Positions 45,831 through 57,882 are shown, numbered from the stretch's first letter. The stretch: DNA of 64,000 bases from Penium margaritaceum (GCA_023375785.1 SZWC01006953.1:20269-84268); one strand, 5' to 3'. Notes: generated by a model not told the origin, from the sequence alone. A program made the numbers and translations.

Positions 45831-47880
45831 CAGCCTAAAAAACCGCCCGTCGATGGTGTTCGAGACGGTCATTCGTTGAATTTAAGGATGCAGCTTTTTC
45901 GTTCAACAATTTCCAAGAAAACCATACTCGAAAATCAAGTTGCCCTAAACTATGGATTTGAAAAAATCAAAATTCAAGTGCAATACGGTAAATGGACACG
46001 AAGCAATGGTATGGGTAAAATTACATGTGTGCTTACATACAGCCATTCCAAATCTCGGCAGCATTAGATGTCATGTGTCCTCTTCTACCCAAAGGGCAGT
46101 AGAGCCGAGTCCACTTTTCAGGTGGCACACCCTCTGCCACCAACCCATCCTCTCCCTCCCTCCAAAACCAGTATGTACAGGCAGATGGACTTACTTGGCA
46201 CAGGTGCGATGTGGCTTTCTCCCATTGCTCCACATTCAATGCATATGCACACTTCTAAGCACAGTGTGCTGTCCATTTAGCATAGCCATTGCACACGTTC
46301 TCTCTTATGTGGCAGGCATAGAAGGTAGATGGTGAGCGTAGCACCTGACAGGTGCTTCCGCGCTGCCTTCTCCACTCCCTTCTCTATTTCCGTGATGATG
46401 CATGAGCCATCCTGTGCAGCAGTGGGATATACAAGAGCAAGCTGAGCACAGAAAAAACTCCAGGCCTTCTCATCCTCTGTAGGTGCCAGGGTCCAAGCCA
46501 TGGGGATTGCATGGTTGTTTGCATAAAAGTTATGTACAAGGAAGGGGACCTGGTTGTGTCCGTATTTCAAAATTGTTGCATTCATTTTCACAATTTGTTG
46601 ACTGTGCTAAAACAAAATTCTTGCAGCTCTAGGAGTCACAAACACCCAGAGGAAGGTAACGCCCTTGTTCTTGTGGGCCACAGCATGTGTAGCTGGGTCC
46701 ACACGAGTAAGATATATGGAGAAATTCAATATCATTCTATAAAAAAAAAGGTCAGGATGAATTTACCTGAGGTGCCTTTTTTGACCCAAGTCTCGATGCG
46801 AGGTTACGACTTCCTTTCATCCTCACTCCCCAATGCTGTGGTAGGTCCTTGTGAAGCAGAAACCCTGATTCTAAAAGCGCCGTTACGTCAGATGCCTTTC
46901 TGTGAAGTTTTGATGGTGCGTTTGGAAGATGCTTTTGGGGGAAATGCAGAAACGGCGGTGCTGTTTTTGGGTCAGATTTTTGTAGTTGTCTCTGCGTGGA
47001 TGTTTTTGTTTATTGCATGATTCAGCATGTGTTGTCCGTAATTCATCCCTCTCTCTCCGGTGCTAACTATTTTCTTCATTTACATCATAGATGCGAAGTC
47101 TGATGGAAGGGTCCCGTTTCCTATTCAACCATGTATGGTTTTTTTATGGTTCTCTACTCACCTGAATCGTCCTTGAAAACGGCATATAGGATAGGCAACT
47201 ACCAGGGTAGCAATCTTCAACACAGTTTCATTTAGAAAACGGCATTAACAAGGAATCATTATGCCACTCGACATTCCCTAGACATATGTTGTCGAAACAG
47301 GCACCTACCTTCGGCACGGTTTTTGCTCGATCATCGCGGTGGGTGTGTGGCGCATACACAGCAGCTTGGATGTATTTGCCCAAAAGGTAAATGAGATGTG
47401 GATTGTACAAAGAAAAAGAATAGCATCTCGACTTACCTCTTCCACATAAGATTGAAAAAGGCTCCTGGTGTCACTCTTCTTGTCCATCAATTTCTCTTGG
47501 GCCTGTGACTTGGCATAGTAGAGGGATGTGTTTGATATGTTGATCCCTGTGCATTCATGGAGCACCTACCACAAAGTCACAGTGGAGGCCGTGGGGTCAC
47601 GCTGTAGAGCCTCAAAAATCTTGCGCGCCACCCAGCCTCTATGGCGCGTGGGATTCCCGCACCCAATGCTTGGCACTCAGCGATGGCATTTAGAATAGCG
47701 GGACACAGTCATGTGTCTGAACTTCGTGGTAACGTAGGTGTGAAGCAGCCAGGTACAAGCCTTGATCTTGGCGTCAGCACAGGTGACATGGAATTGCACC
47801 GGCTTGCTACAGATCCAGTTCAAGCCAAAACAGTACTCTAGCTCATAGTCCTCAACAAACGTGTGAGTGGCATCCATTCA

Positions 47881-49388
47881 GATGAAAACCATGCCCTCCT
47901 AAGGTTCCATCTCCATCTCCTTGTACTTCTTGGGAGTGTGACATGGCCTGTCGTTTGATTCACTGTACAAGACACCACATAGCAACACAGACGATAGGAT
48001 TGTCATCGTCTACAAAAGTTCAGCTGTTCGCCTTGCGGGTTTGCACCAGCAACAAAACACACTAAAAAAAAAAAAGTAATTAATGGGGTATCCATATGGG
48101 AGGGAATAAACGCGACGGCGCCACATGTAAAACCTAACCTGGCTGGCTTCTCGGATATCCGGAGAGGCCGGAGCATGGGGTGGATCATCAGGGGGTTGGT
48201 TATGTGTGATGGCGTCCCACTTGGAAAACCTCCTCTCATTGTCCCAATCATGCTTCTATACTTCTCATCAGGAGTACTCCTATCACTATATGTCCACTGT
48301 TTTAGAGGGCTTATCAACCAACCAAAGCATGACATCATCAATGCCTTATTGGTCGTCCGGTGGAGGGTTATGGGGGTACCACCATGGAGCAAGACCAAGA
48401 GAGGGGGGCGGATACTTCTCATCAGGAGTTGGTTGTGTGACCAGCCGTCACACCTCAAGTTGATAAGCCATCTAACACAGTGGACATATGGTCTATTTTC
48501 TACCATGTTCTATGTCAAATCTACCCACCTAATCACACTCACCGCTCCTATGTACGACTTCAACCACCATACCACAGTCATGTAGGACGCAGCTCCAGCA
48601 GAGGCATGGTGGGTCGCGGCACCCATGGCGTGAACTAAGATCAAGCAAGACTGAATGCCCATGTATCCGGTACTAGGCCATGGCCGACTGCAACTGGACA
48701 TTGCGTCAACTTGCCAGACACACCCTAACATGGCGAAGCTGTGTGAGGAGTGGATACTGTCTGCGACAATGTATTTTCCAGCATGCATCAGTGCACTGTA
48801 GCACATGTCATGGACGTCTGGCAGTTGCAAAAACCTGACTGTGACATGTACGTGTACGACTTCCATCCATGATAGGCTCACATGGCATCTGCCATAGTGC
48901 CAAATTTGAAAGAATTCAGTGGGGCAATCCCATTTGCATGTCAATGTGAACTGAGCTGTCTTTGCAACCTCTCTCTTTGCAACCCATTCGGCCACACATA
49001 TGCATGCCACCGCACATACGCCTGCCATCTCATGGCCCTTCCTTGTAGGTGTGTTTTGATGAAACAATTGAATTTTCCGTTTACATGACACTCATCTTGA
49101 TACTTCATTGCTAGCATGCAAGAAAGCAAAAGAAACAAGAATACATAGGCAAAAAGTATGTACCCCCATAAAAAAAATACAATAACTCTTTCCAACTGTA
49201 CGAGGTTCATGTACGTAAGTAGAACTGTTGTTGACACCGGGCTTTCATGTTTGGCACGCGTAAATGCATGACACGTGCATGGACAATACAAATCGTTAAA
49301 CCAGTAAAAATAGAAAAATAAGACCAATTCACCATTCCCTCTGAGAAAATTAGCAATGTACCGTCACACGAAGTGCTTTACATTGAAG
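47881..49388. other. Mutator interior right of the transposase
   Basis: Frames at 48003-48506 and 48510-49091 (minus) have no recognisable family. Apart from the fold-back at 48288-48489 I see no structure. Confidence 0.3.
48288..48489. repeat. Fold-back: 31-bp inverted arms, 140-bp loop
   Basis: Arms 48288-48318 and 48459-48489 are inverted with two mismatches (core ATATGTCCACTGT, GGCTTATCAAC). A direct 18-bp repeat (ATACTTCTCATCAGGAGT) lies at 48258-48275 and 48412-48429. MITE-like, inside the Mutator element. Confidence 0.8.
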
Positions 49389-49480
49389 GGGGACGGATGG
49401 GGATTTTTCTCCGGAGGCAGGGGTAAATGAGGCTTATGTTCTAAGATAGGAGTGGATGAGGCTTGATTTTATGAGGCAGG
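49389..49480 (-). repeat. Three 30-bp subterminal units (Mutator, right, inverted)
   Basis: On the minus strand: units with CATAAAATCAAGCCTCATCC, GAACATAAGCCTCATTTACC and GAGAAAAATCCCCATCCG, matching the left array. Confidence 0.85.
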
Positions 49481-49489
49481 GGCTGAGTA

Positions 49490-49981
49490 GGCATTTCTTT
49501 CATCATAATGGTAGCCCACCGCGTGTTCAGGATGTATACGCTGCTCGGCCGAGAACATTTTGGCCAACTTTCCAGACCTCCAGTGTTTTGTTCTAGAAGT
49601 TTCTGAAAAATTCGACCACCCCCCAGAAAGGTCAATGGAAGTGTCATGAAATGTATTGATTTTTTACATTGTTCAGTCGAATTCTCGACGGTACTAGAAT
49701 TTTATAAAGAAGCGCCTCAATATTATCGAATTCCCCCAACTTCTTGAAGCAGCCACTCATGACCCGACCTTGCGCACATCGCTTGGCTTGAGTACCGAGG
49801 ACCCAACATATGCCTTCTTCTCATTCTTGGCATTGTATATATGTGCTCAACTCACTCAACACTTGTCATAGAATTAAACTTCCTGCTAAATAACAATCTA
49901 GCCATTTTTCACAAATCCTCGAGTTTTCTTTTGTCCCCCACCTCATCCCGATGAACCATCTACATTCCGCTTGGCATAACA
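49490..49981 (+). repeat. Gypsy-2 5' LTR (partial)
   Basis: Shares GAGGACCCAACATATGCCT-like and CATTCTTGGCATT blocks with the LTRs at 56928 and 57341, and ends CTTGGCATAACA directly before the primer site. Confidence 0.75.
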
Positions 49982-49983
49982 CT

Positions 49984-49995
49984 TGGTATCAGAGC
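49984..49995 (+). other. Gypsy-2 primer-binding site
   Basis: TGGTATCAGAGC, complementary to the 3' end of initiator tRNA-Met. Confidence 0.9.
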
Positions 49996-50499
49996 ACATC
50001 GGTGCTCGAGGGGCAAGCAAAGCACTATCTACCTGGCGGCAACCTAGCACAAGTCTTCAGTGCATCTCCATCATTCAGAAAATCACTGACTTTGCAACGA
50101 CAACGGTGAATGGAGTGAGTGCACCTGACCACAAGTAGCAGTAACTTGAAAAGAATCCGATGATGGAGGATCAGCAGTGTGAGAATAACGATTCTCTCTA
50201 GGCAAACCAGGTATCAGTGGCAACCTTTGTGATGAATGGCACAGCAGTGACGAACCCAATGGCCACCCCAGTGACGGACCGCTCAGGCTTAACAAATCCC
50301 TCGCCACCACCGCTGACCACCGGGGTGACATTTAGCACAATGGGAGGCACCGGATGAAAAGCGCAAATCAATGAAGATGTGTACCCAAAATTGTTGGGAC
50401 ACAAGAGCCTTAGCACCCATCTGCTCCAGCAACTCACCATAGTCATGAAAAGGCTTTGAAACTCTTGTGCGCACGAAGCAGTTCTCACCGAGAGAGATT

Positions 50500-51720
50500 T
50501 ACAACTCTTGAGTGAGCCCCAGATTCGATTGGCAGTACATGAGCTGTTCAATCCCGCCAAGTCTAAAGGACAGATGGTCAGGATGCCGCTGACGAGTTTG
50601 GAGATGCATTTCATCGCTTCTAGGATCAACAACGATAAACATAAAACTGACCTCCCAGCCTCGTTTTTGCATGTCAAGGCTTTGAGTTGGTGGTCCGATC
50701 TAAAGGCCATTCAACAAAAGCAAGGGACCTCTGGAGCTGGATCAACTGCTCACGCAATTGCTCTCACATCGTCGACCACAGGCGTACTACCTCTCAAGAA
50801 AATTAATCCAACGTGGCATGACTCTTTCATGCCACCGGCGACATGGAGTGACTTCACGCGCACCACACTCACTTACTTTGGAATGATGAGCAAGAAGTAT
50901 AATGTATGATAAAGACCCCGATGTCTGCATCAGTAGTCCAGCTTGGTAGAGTATACCTTGTGGTTCCGCAAAATCAACGCCGGAAATAACCTTGCCCACG
51001 ATGAACTGTGTTTCTATGACAAGAAATGCCTGAAGCAAGATAATCGACAAGCAATCGCCATTTCTGGCATCCAGGACAACCTTCTCCAAATGATCACAGC
51101 ATCCAACCGCATTGAAACTGCTGAATACAATGCCCAGATGCAGGAATTCGACGGCTAGTAACCCCAAAGCCACAATTCTTACCGTGTTGGAGGAAAGTCA
51201 CAATCGGTAGAAACCTCATCTCAGATGAAGATTCACGCAATCAATCAATGTGATCAACGTCTTTCCTTGACTTGTGGGAAGCCGGGTCGTATCCCGTGTG
51301 ACTTCTGAAAGTGGTACCAACAAGCCAGAAATGGGGAGAACAGGAGTGAGGAGTCAAGAAACGGGAAAACACATGAGTAGACGGTAAGGCTCCTCTCTGG
51401 TCAAAAGAACTTGCACCGATGAATCGTCCACCTAAGTGGCTCACATTGCCACACACAAGAGCTCCTGGGATCACAAAGTTTGACGAGGGGTACGAGGACG
51501 GCCAACCAGAGAAACTACCGCGACTACATTTGAGGGATTGTAGAATTCACATCATTGTACCGGTACTATGGGATAGAGGATCTTTCAACAGTTTCTTCAG
51601 CAATGACACGGTTTTAAGCTGGATTTGCAAGCAAAATCAGGGATACATGAAGGCACAAGCGTTGATGGACGATTGTATATCCGCCGACCTTGCAAACTAC
51701 TGTGCTAGCAAATAAAAGAT
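50500..51720 (+). mobile_element. Gypsy-2 gag and protease region (fossil)
   Basis: Gag core near 50508-50905 (LHVKALSWWSDLKAIQQ, WSDFTRTTLTYFG). The protease region lies near 51419-51715 (LRDCRIHIIVPVLWDRGSFNSFF). A paralogous gag is in Gypsy-3 at 58410-59060. Confidence 0.72.
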
Positions 51721-52139
51721 CGGCAGGAGGTAACGGTCTAGAGAGCTTGCCCAATGAGCGATCACAAAATCATCTTGCAGCGAGATTTCCTATGCGGGCG
51801 CAATCTGTAGGTTGACTAGAGCAACGGATTGGTCTAGATCTGCATTCATGGCAGAAAGAAACACCTGCCTTTGGTTGAGCAACCCACGATACAACGACGG
51901 TTACGGGAAGCAGCAGAGGAAGTTGCAACAACAAGAAGAAGCCAACCGATATCTCTGGATGTGGCCAAGCAATACCTGAAATACGGAGCTCAAGTGTAGT
52001 CAGTCCACATGGAACTAGGAGAAGGGGAAACATTCATAGCTACTAGGGCGACACCAATGGCCTCGACACCTGAGTTGTTTGTAACAGTGAGGAAGGAGTA
52101 TGTGGAGCTCATCAAGGGGTTTGAAGGGGTTCTTCCCGA

Positions 52140-53345
52140 CGAGCTACCCCGATAGCTACCCCCGCAGTGGAACTTTGACCATCAGATAGACCTAAATTCA
52201 GGTAGAAGACCAACCGTGAAGGGGACCTATACAATGAGCATTCACAAGCTCAATGAACTCAAGAAGCAGCTCGACAAGATGCTTGGTCAGGGGTTGATCA
52301 GACCCACCACATCACCCTATGCAGCACCTTTACTTTTTGTGAGTAAGAAAACCAGAGAGATACGGATGTGTGTAGACTATTCAGTGTTTAAAAACACAAT
52401 CATCAAGAACTGCAATTCCATCTTACAAGTAGACAAACGTTTTGACCTAATCCGTGGGTCCTGAATTGTAGACAAATCGACCTACGCAGCAGCTATCATG
52501 AGGTCCGCGTATCTGACAAGGACGTTGAGAAAACAGGTTTCTGTACCAAATACGGCCACTTCAAGTTCATGGTTATACCATTTGGACTCACCAATGCCCT
52601 TCTGACATTCGTGGCGGCGATGAACAGCATCATTTCCCCGTACCTGGACGACTTCATTGTCGTATATCTTGACGACATCCTAGTGTACAAACGCACCCCA
52701 GAGGAGCATAATGGACATCTATTAAATGCTCTCGAGATTTGACAAAGATGTAAAGTATTCAGAAAACTCTCAAAATGCAACTTTTGTAGGTGCTCGATCG
52801 AGTATTTGGGCCACGTCATCTGCGGTGGACAAATCACCATGGACCCAAAGAAAGTGAAGGCGATTGCTGATTGGCCGACACCTACAAATGTTCTAGACGT
52901 TCAAGTGTTTTTGGTCTTCTGCAACTACTGCCATTGGTTCATACATGATTACGCACGAGTGTCAAAACCTCTCTTTAATGTCACATGGGAAACCACAAAG
53001 TGGAATTAGGGAGACAGCAAACAAGAAGAGTTTAAATGTTTGAGAAACGCTCTGATCTCAGCGCCAGCCTTACGATTGGCAGAACCTACGGTGGACTAAA
53101 TCATGGCCACCGATGCAAACAATTGAGCCATGGGAGCTGTTCTCCTCCAAGACATCTATGGTGGTGAGCAATCGGTTTCATTTATGTCACAAAACTACGC
53201 GAGCCATGAATCAACTACGCAGTGCACGAAAAACAAATTCTCGCAGTCGTACACGCATTCAAGACATGGCGGTGCTACTTGGAATGTTGGCGACACATCG
53301 ACCGCACCCACCATCACGCCCTGAAATATCTCGAGGCTTAGCTAG
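52140..53345 (+). mobile_element. Gypsy-2 reverse transcriptase and RNase H part (fossil)
   Basis: Motifs: LNELKKQLDKMLGQGLIRP, RMCVDYSVFKNTIIKN, then IVVYLDDILVYKR near 52660, LGHVICGGQITMDPKKVKA near 52800-52860, and RNase H traces 53100-53330. Confidence 0.82.
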
Positions 53346-53493
53346 ATCTTAGCCATCAATAAACTTGATGGATGGAGTTCCTCGAGTCTAACTCCGACAA
53401 CAACATTGAGTACCAACCTGGAAAAGCTAATCCAGCGGTTGCTAAGTCGGCGACCAGATTTGGTTGCCGACTGATTGCTAAGTTTGCCGACCA

Positions 53494-55450
53494 AGCATGA
53501 AGGCCCTTGGCCTCAGTGTACAAGTAGACCACACTAAGGTGAACCCAGTGTGCTCCATTGGCCATGAGATTGTATCTTACCAGTTTGTCATTGCTTGCAA
53601 TGCAGTAGTAGCACATGTCACAATTGAGCCACCCTCCGGCGGCTACGCTCTTGCTACTCAAAGCTCCCCTTTACTGGTGCCTGATCCATGCACACTGAAA
53701 GAGGATATCTCCATTGACAATACAGCTGAGTGGTATAATGCGTAAGAGGATAAGCTTAGAGCCAACAGAGAGCATGGGGTCTATGATCCTGTCGATGTCT
53801 CGTGAGGGTGGAAGGTAGTCAAGGCCAAGTGGGTGTTTCACAAGAAGGTGAAATCAGATGGCTTACAGGGTCGCCACAAGGTTCGCCTGATGGCTAAGGG
53901 ATTTTCCCAGGTTCATGGTGTGATCTTTATAGAAACATTTGCCTCTGTTGGTTGCATGATCACTTCTCATGCTCCATTTGACACTGTTATCCAGTACGAT
54001 TGGAAAATGCATCAGATGGACATGGACAACGCATTCCTTCGCAGTTCAGACCAGGAGGAAATCTACATGGTCTAGCAACCTGGCTTTGATGTTGGTGACA
54101 ATATTTGATTCTTGTGCAAGGCCTTGTAACCCCCAGAAGCAGTCCCCTCAGTGCTAGAACTAGGAGATCAGCGGCATTCTCACATGTGTTGGATACGTCC
54201 GGAGTGATGCCCATCCATCCTTGTTTATTCGACGAAAATCTGAGCAATTCACTTACATCCTGGTCTATGTTGATGACCTTTTGCTTGCATCTCCCTTGAT
54301 GGAGGCTCTAAATGAGGCCAAGGCAGTGCTTCAACCCACCTACAAAATGAAGGACCTTGGTCCTGTTCCCAAATTCCTTGGGATGGAGATCGTGCGTGAC
54401 CGTTGAAGATAGTCGCTCTCGCTCCACTTTATGCCGGCATTGTGGGAGACTGGTTCATAGGCCTCCTCAGTGCAGTTTTCACACCCTCCATGCCCATCAC
54501 TCCTGACGTGCAGGATTCCTTGAAGGTAGCAGGCTCAGTCCAGCTTGGGGAGCCAGTGGATGTGACCCTGTAACTACGCCTCATGGCCTCACTCATGTAC
54601 CTGACCACCCGTGTACATATCGCCTTTGCTGTCAACCTACTTCCACACTTCTCACAGTGCCCTCGATAATGGATCCTACATGCTATTGTGCGAGTGGTGT
54701 GTTACATGGTCACCACGTTGTACCTCGGGCTCTGTTTTCACCCACATTGCTCCATGGTTATTGATGGCTGTACAGACAGTGACCGGGCCTAGAGCCCTAG
54801 TGGGCGGAGTCAGACCGGTTACGTGTTCCTACTGGATGGCACGATTGTGTCGTGGCGCAAGAGGGAACTGGGGTCTCATTTCGTAGAGATCGTTAGAGGA
54901 TGAGTACCCTACTGATATTGAATTTTGACTCTAAATTTATTTTGGGAACTTTTCTTCAACAGAAATGTTTGGTCGGTGGTGTCCGGATGCTCGGCACGCC
55001 ACGTCTTTTGCCTCCATATCCGTGCTTGTGTTTACTGTATTTGGAGATGGGTGCCGATGCCGTCATCGTCTGAGCAGAGATGAAAGCGTCGCAGTAATGT
55101 GGTTTGAGATCAGGCGTCCCGGATTCAAACCATCCCACGGCAGTGGACAGGGCAAGACGGTTGTACACTCAATGTCCATCCGGCATACGGAATGTTTTGC
55201 GTGAACGTTGGGTAGCGGAGTACGCAGGTTTTTTTCTTCTTTTTCTCTTTGAGGGCCCTTCAGATTGTTCGGAAATGTCAGGACCCAAACCAGTCGCAGA
55301 TTGGGCTCCTTTTTGTGCCCGTGGAAGCTCCGCTGCCAGAGTCTATTGACTTCATTCCGCATGACAACTACAGAGACATGCACTTAGTGTCTTTGCTGTC
55401 TTCTGCTTGTGTCCGGAAATGTCCGGACCCAAACCAGTCGCAGATTTACC
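53494..55450 (+). mobile_element. Transplanted Copia-2 / pogo-like segment inside Gypsy-2
   Basis: 53494-54901 is a close copy of 23955-25370 (Copia-2 reverse transcriptase and RNase H). 54902-54966 matches the left end of the pogo-like element at 25371. From about 54970 it jumps to the equivalent of 26832-27132 and continues without break into the equivalent of 39545-39660. So it carries the same Copia-2/pogo junction, an internally shortened transposon, and no Copia-3. A 35-bp motif, GGAAATGTC(A/C)GGACCCAAACC..., occurs twice, near 55271 and 55412. Confidence 0.85.
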
Positions 55451-55589
55451 TGACGATATCAACATGTTGCATGAGACCCGTACCTCATAAAGCTGTTTGC
55501 AAAGGTTTACAAAGAGTTCGGCGAGTACAACAAAACTAAGTTTTCGTCCGATGACACCTACTGGCAATGATGATTCATTCACTAGGTCC

Positions 55590-56800
55590 TCGTCCCTCCA
55601 AACGAGGAGCTACAAAGAATTCTATCGGAGGAATTCCATGACACTGATCAGTTTGGATACTTTGGCAAGGACAAGATGCTCGAGAAGCTGACGAAGTTCT
55701 ATTGGTGGGATGCACACCAATGTTGTGGCCTTAAGCGAACCTTACGCCACCTGTTCGAGGAAAAAAATCTTGTTGCACAGGACCACCTTGTTTTCTTTGA
55801 CCACGAGCAATTCCAACGGAACCATGGGCTGATATCAGCATGGATTTTGTAACAGGACTGCTCGGCAATCCCTAGGGGTATGACTCCATGCTCATTGTTG
55901 TGGAAAGATTTTTGAGAATGTCACATTTCATCTGGAAAACAACCACTGTCACTGTAGAACAAATAGCATGGCTATTTCTAAACCAGATCGTGCGGCTACA
56001 TGACGTGCCACGTACCATCATCACGACAGAGATGGCTGCTCTGCTAGTCAATTCTACNACAAAAAAATGGCGCATTTTGGCAGCACAATCCAGATATCAA
56101 CGGCGTTCTACCCTTAGAACGACAGGTAAACCAAGCAGACCAATCAGACGCTCAAACAAATCCTCCGCACTCTATGCAAGCCCCATGGCACTGATTGGGC
56201 GGCTAAACTACCGACAGCCGGACTCGCATACAACTCAACCACTTCCACCGCAACTGGTGAAGTTCCTTTCAAGGAGGTGTACGGAAAACTTCCTGCCACA
56301 CCAGCTTGATTACAGAGTCAGAGCAACATCCCCACAGTTGACATCCACTACAGGTACTTCACAAACATTTGGGAGGAAACAAGGCAGACCCTCCTGAATA
56401 CTCAAGCAGCCATGAAGTGAATAGCTGACTAACATCTTAGTGATGACGTCTTCAGGACTGGCAATGGCTGCCTCCTCAGCTCGACGAATATCAAACTTAG
56501 AGGACAAGATATCGCGCAACTCAAACCTTGCTGGTTGGGAGTTTTTGAGATCGAGCTAATGCAAACCCCAGTCATCGCTCAACTTTTCCTTCCTGGAAGT
56601 ATGGCAATCCACCCTGTCTTCCACATCGGCAAAATCAAGCACTTCTGCGACTTCATTACAAACTTCCTTGGCAGAGATGTCCTAGCTCCACCTCCCGTAC
56701 AAGTAGACATTGATTTGGAGTACGTGTTTGAAGAAATCATCGGACATCCACGTCGTGGGAAGAAAAATGAGTATCTGGTCAATCGGCACAGCTAGGATGC
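55590..56800 (+). mobile_element. Gypsy-2 integrase part (fossil)
   Basis: Zinc-binding section near 55590-55720 (EEFHDTDQFGYFGKDKML), core traces near 55840-56060 (VERFLRMSHFIWK), and a tail at 56535-56795 (HPVFHIGKIKHF; LEYVFEEIIGHPRRGKKNEY), the last resembling a chromodomain start. An N lies at 56058. Confidence 0.75.
56058..56058. other. Ambiguous base N
   Basis: Single N in the Gypsy-2 integrase region; no duplication visible around it. Confidence 0.99.
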
Positions 56801-56927
56801 TGCGCAACGCAGCTGGGAGACCTACAACAACCTTTGAGATGTCGATCACATGATCAACGGCTAACACCGTCGTCACCAACCTATGTCTGCTAACGCGCCA
56901 GGACATCGCGGCAAAAATGTGGGAAAG

Positions 56928-57340
56928 TGTTATGTCCCTAACGTACATGAGTCCCTGAACTCCGCGAGTGGGCATTTCTGCCATTACATTCATAGCCCAC
57001 TGGGCATCAAACTTCAGGATTTTTATGCTACATGGCCGAGGACATTTGGGCCAAGTACCCTAACATCTGGTGTTCCATTCCAGACGCTTGTGACAACTTC
57101 AACCACTTTCTAGAAAGCTCGATAGAAGTGTCACAAACTATATCCATGCTTTGATGTTGTTCGGTTGATTTCTTGGCAGTGCTAGAAATTCATTAAGAAG
57201 GGCCTCAATGTGTTTTAAGCCCCCCAATTTCTTAGAGGAGCTTCTTGAAGTAGGCACTCACGGCACAACCTCGCACGTATCGCTAGACTTGAGTGTCGAG
57301 GACCCAACATATGCCTCATTGTCATTCTCAGCATTATTAA
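56928..57340 (+). repeat. Gypsy-2 3' LTR, interrupted by Gypsy-3
   Basis: Starts TGTTATGTCCC after a purine-rich GTGGGAAAG. Runs to GCATTATTAA at 57340, where a second LTR of the same family begins. Confidence 0.78.
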
Positions 57341-57867
57341 TGTTACTTCCTTGGCATACACGTGTCCCTAAAACTCTTGTGTGGGAATTCTCGTCATTGC
57401 ATTCGTATCCCACTGCACGACAACTCCAGAATTCTAATGCCATTGGGCCAAGGGGATTTTTGCCAATTGCCTTGGCCTCTAGTGTTCCGTTCCAGAAGTT
57501 TCTGACGATTTATAGAAAGGTCAACAAAGTGTCACAAACCCTATCAATGTTTTGATATCGGTTGGTTGACTTCTTGACAAAGCTTGACTCTTGTAAAGAT
57601 GCGGCACAATATTCTCAATGCCCCTTGACTTCTCAGTGGAGCTTCTCCAATCCACCACTCATGGCACGTCCTCGCATGCATCACTCGGCTCGAATGCCGA
57701 AGACCCGACGTATGCCTCGTTCTCATTCTCAGCATTGAATATATGTGGTCAACATACCTCACACTTGTCATTCAAATACATTTACTACAAGTATCCCACC
57801 AAACTCCCGAATTGTCTTTTGTCTTACACTTCATCCTTGTGAACGACCTATTTTCTGTTTGGCGGCA
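57341..57867 (+). repeat. Gypsy-3 5' LTR
   Basis: 527 bp, starts TGTTACTTCCTTGG and ends TTTGGCGGCA. It shares long blocks with 56928-57340 and 49490-49981. Confidence 0.8.
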
Positions 57868-57870
57868 GCT

Positions 57871-57882
57871 TGGTATCGGAGT
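57871..57882 (+). other. Gypsy-3 primer-binding site
   Basis: TGGTATCGGAGT, two bases off the initiator tRNA-Met 3' complement. Confidence 0.75.

Larger units (their letters stand above)
44720..47880 (-). pseudogene. MULE transposase, several coding blocks, probably broken or with introns
   Basis: Minus-strand order: an N-terminal MuDR-type DNA-binding block at 47677-47877; a HECTGINISNTSLYYAKSQAQEKL helix block at 47440-47565, ended by a strong splice donor, GAG|GTAAGT, at 47437/47436; the DDE core at 46277-46591 (VHNFYANNHAIPMAWTLAP, EDEKAWSFFCAQL, GSCIITEIEKGVEKA); WTRLYCPLGRRGHMTSNAAEIWN at 46033-46239; a SWIM zinc finger, CSCGRRKEYGAPCQH, near 45300-45350; a zinc knuckle, CPHSGKKGHTKTQC, near 45060-45110; and an Asp/Glu-rich tail near 44810-44960. 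All belong to the MuDR family. The coding blocks sit in different frames and stops occur between them; some gaps may be introns. An N at 45188 falls between the SWIM finger and the knuckle. Confidence 0.85.
43290..49490 (-). mobile_element. Mutator (MuDR-type MULE) DNA transposon with 30-bp subterminal arrays
   Basis: About 6.2 kb. The minus-strand transposase lies in the middle (44.7-47.9 kb). Inverted arrays of the same 30-bp unit lie inside each end, 43350-43500 on plus and about 49389-49480 on minus. The left end, AAAATCCTGATTACCCCCTG, matches the left end of element B. The right boundary coincides with the point where the Gypsy-2 LTR becomes recognisable, so the element seems to have entered that LTR. 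No 9-bp target duplication could be confirmed. Confidence 0.7.
49490..57340 (+). mobile_element. Gypsy-2, Ty3/Gypsy, broken, with nested pieces
   Basis: Left LTR visible from about 49490 to 49981, its beginning displaced by the Mutator element; consensus primer site; gag, protease, reverse transcriptase and RNase H to about 53490; a Copia-2/pogo segment inserted at 53494-55450; integrase to about 56430 and an SH3-like tail at 56535-56795; right LTR from 56928 to 57340, where Gypsy-3 entered. The LTRs differ strongly, perhaps a quarter of positions by eye, so it is very old or they are not a true pair. Many breaks. Confidence 0.78.
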
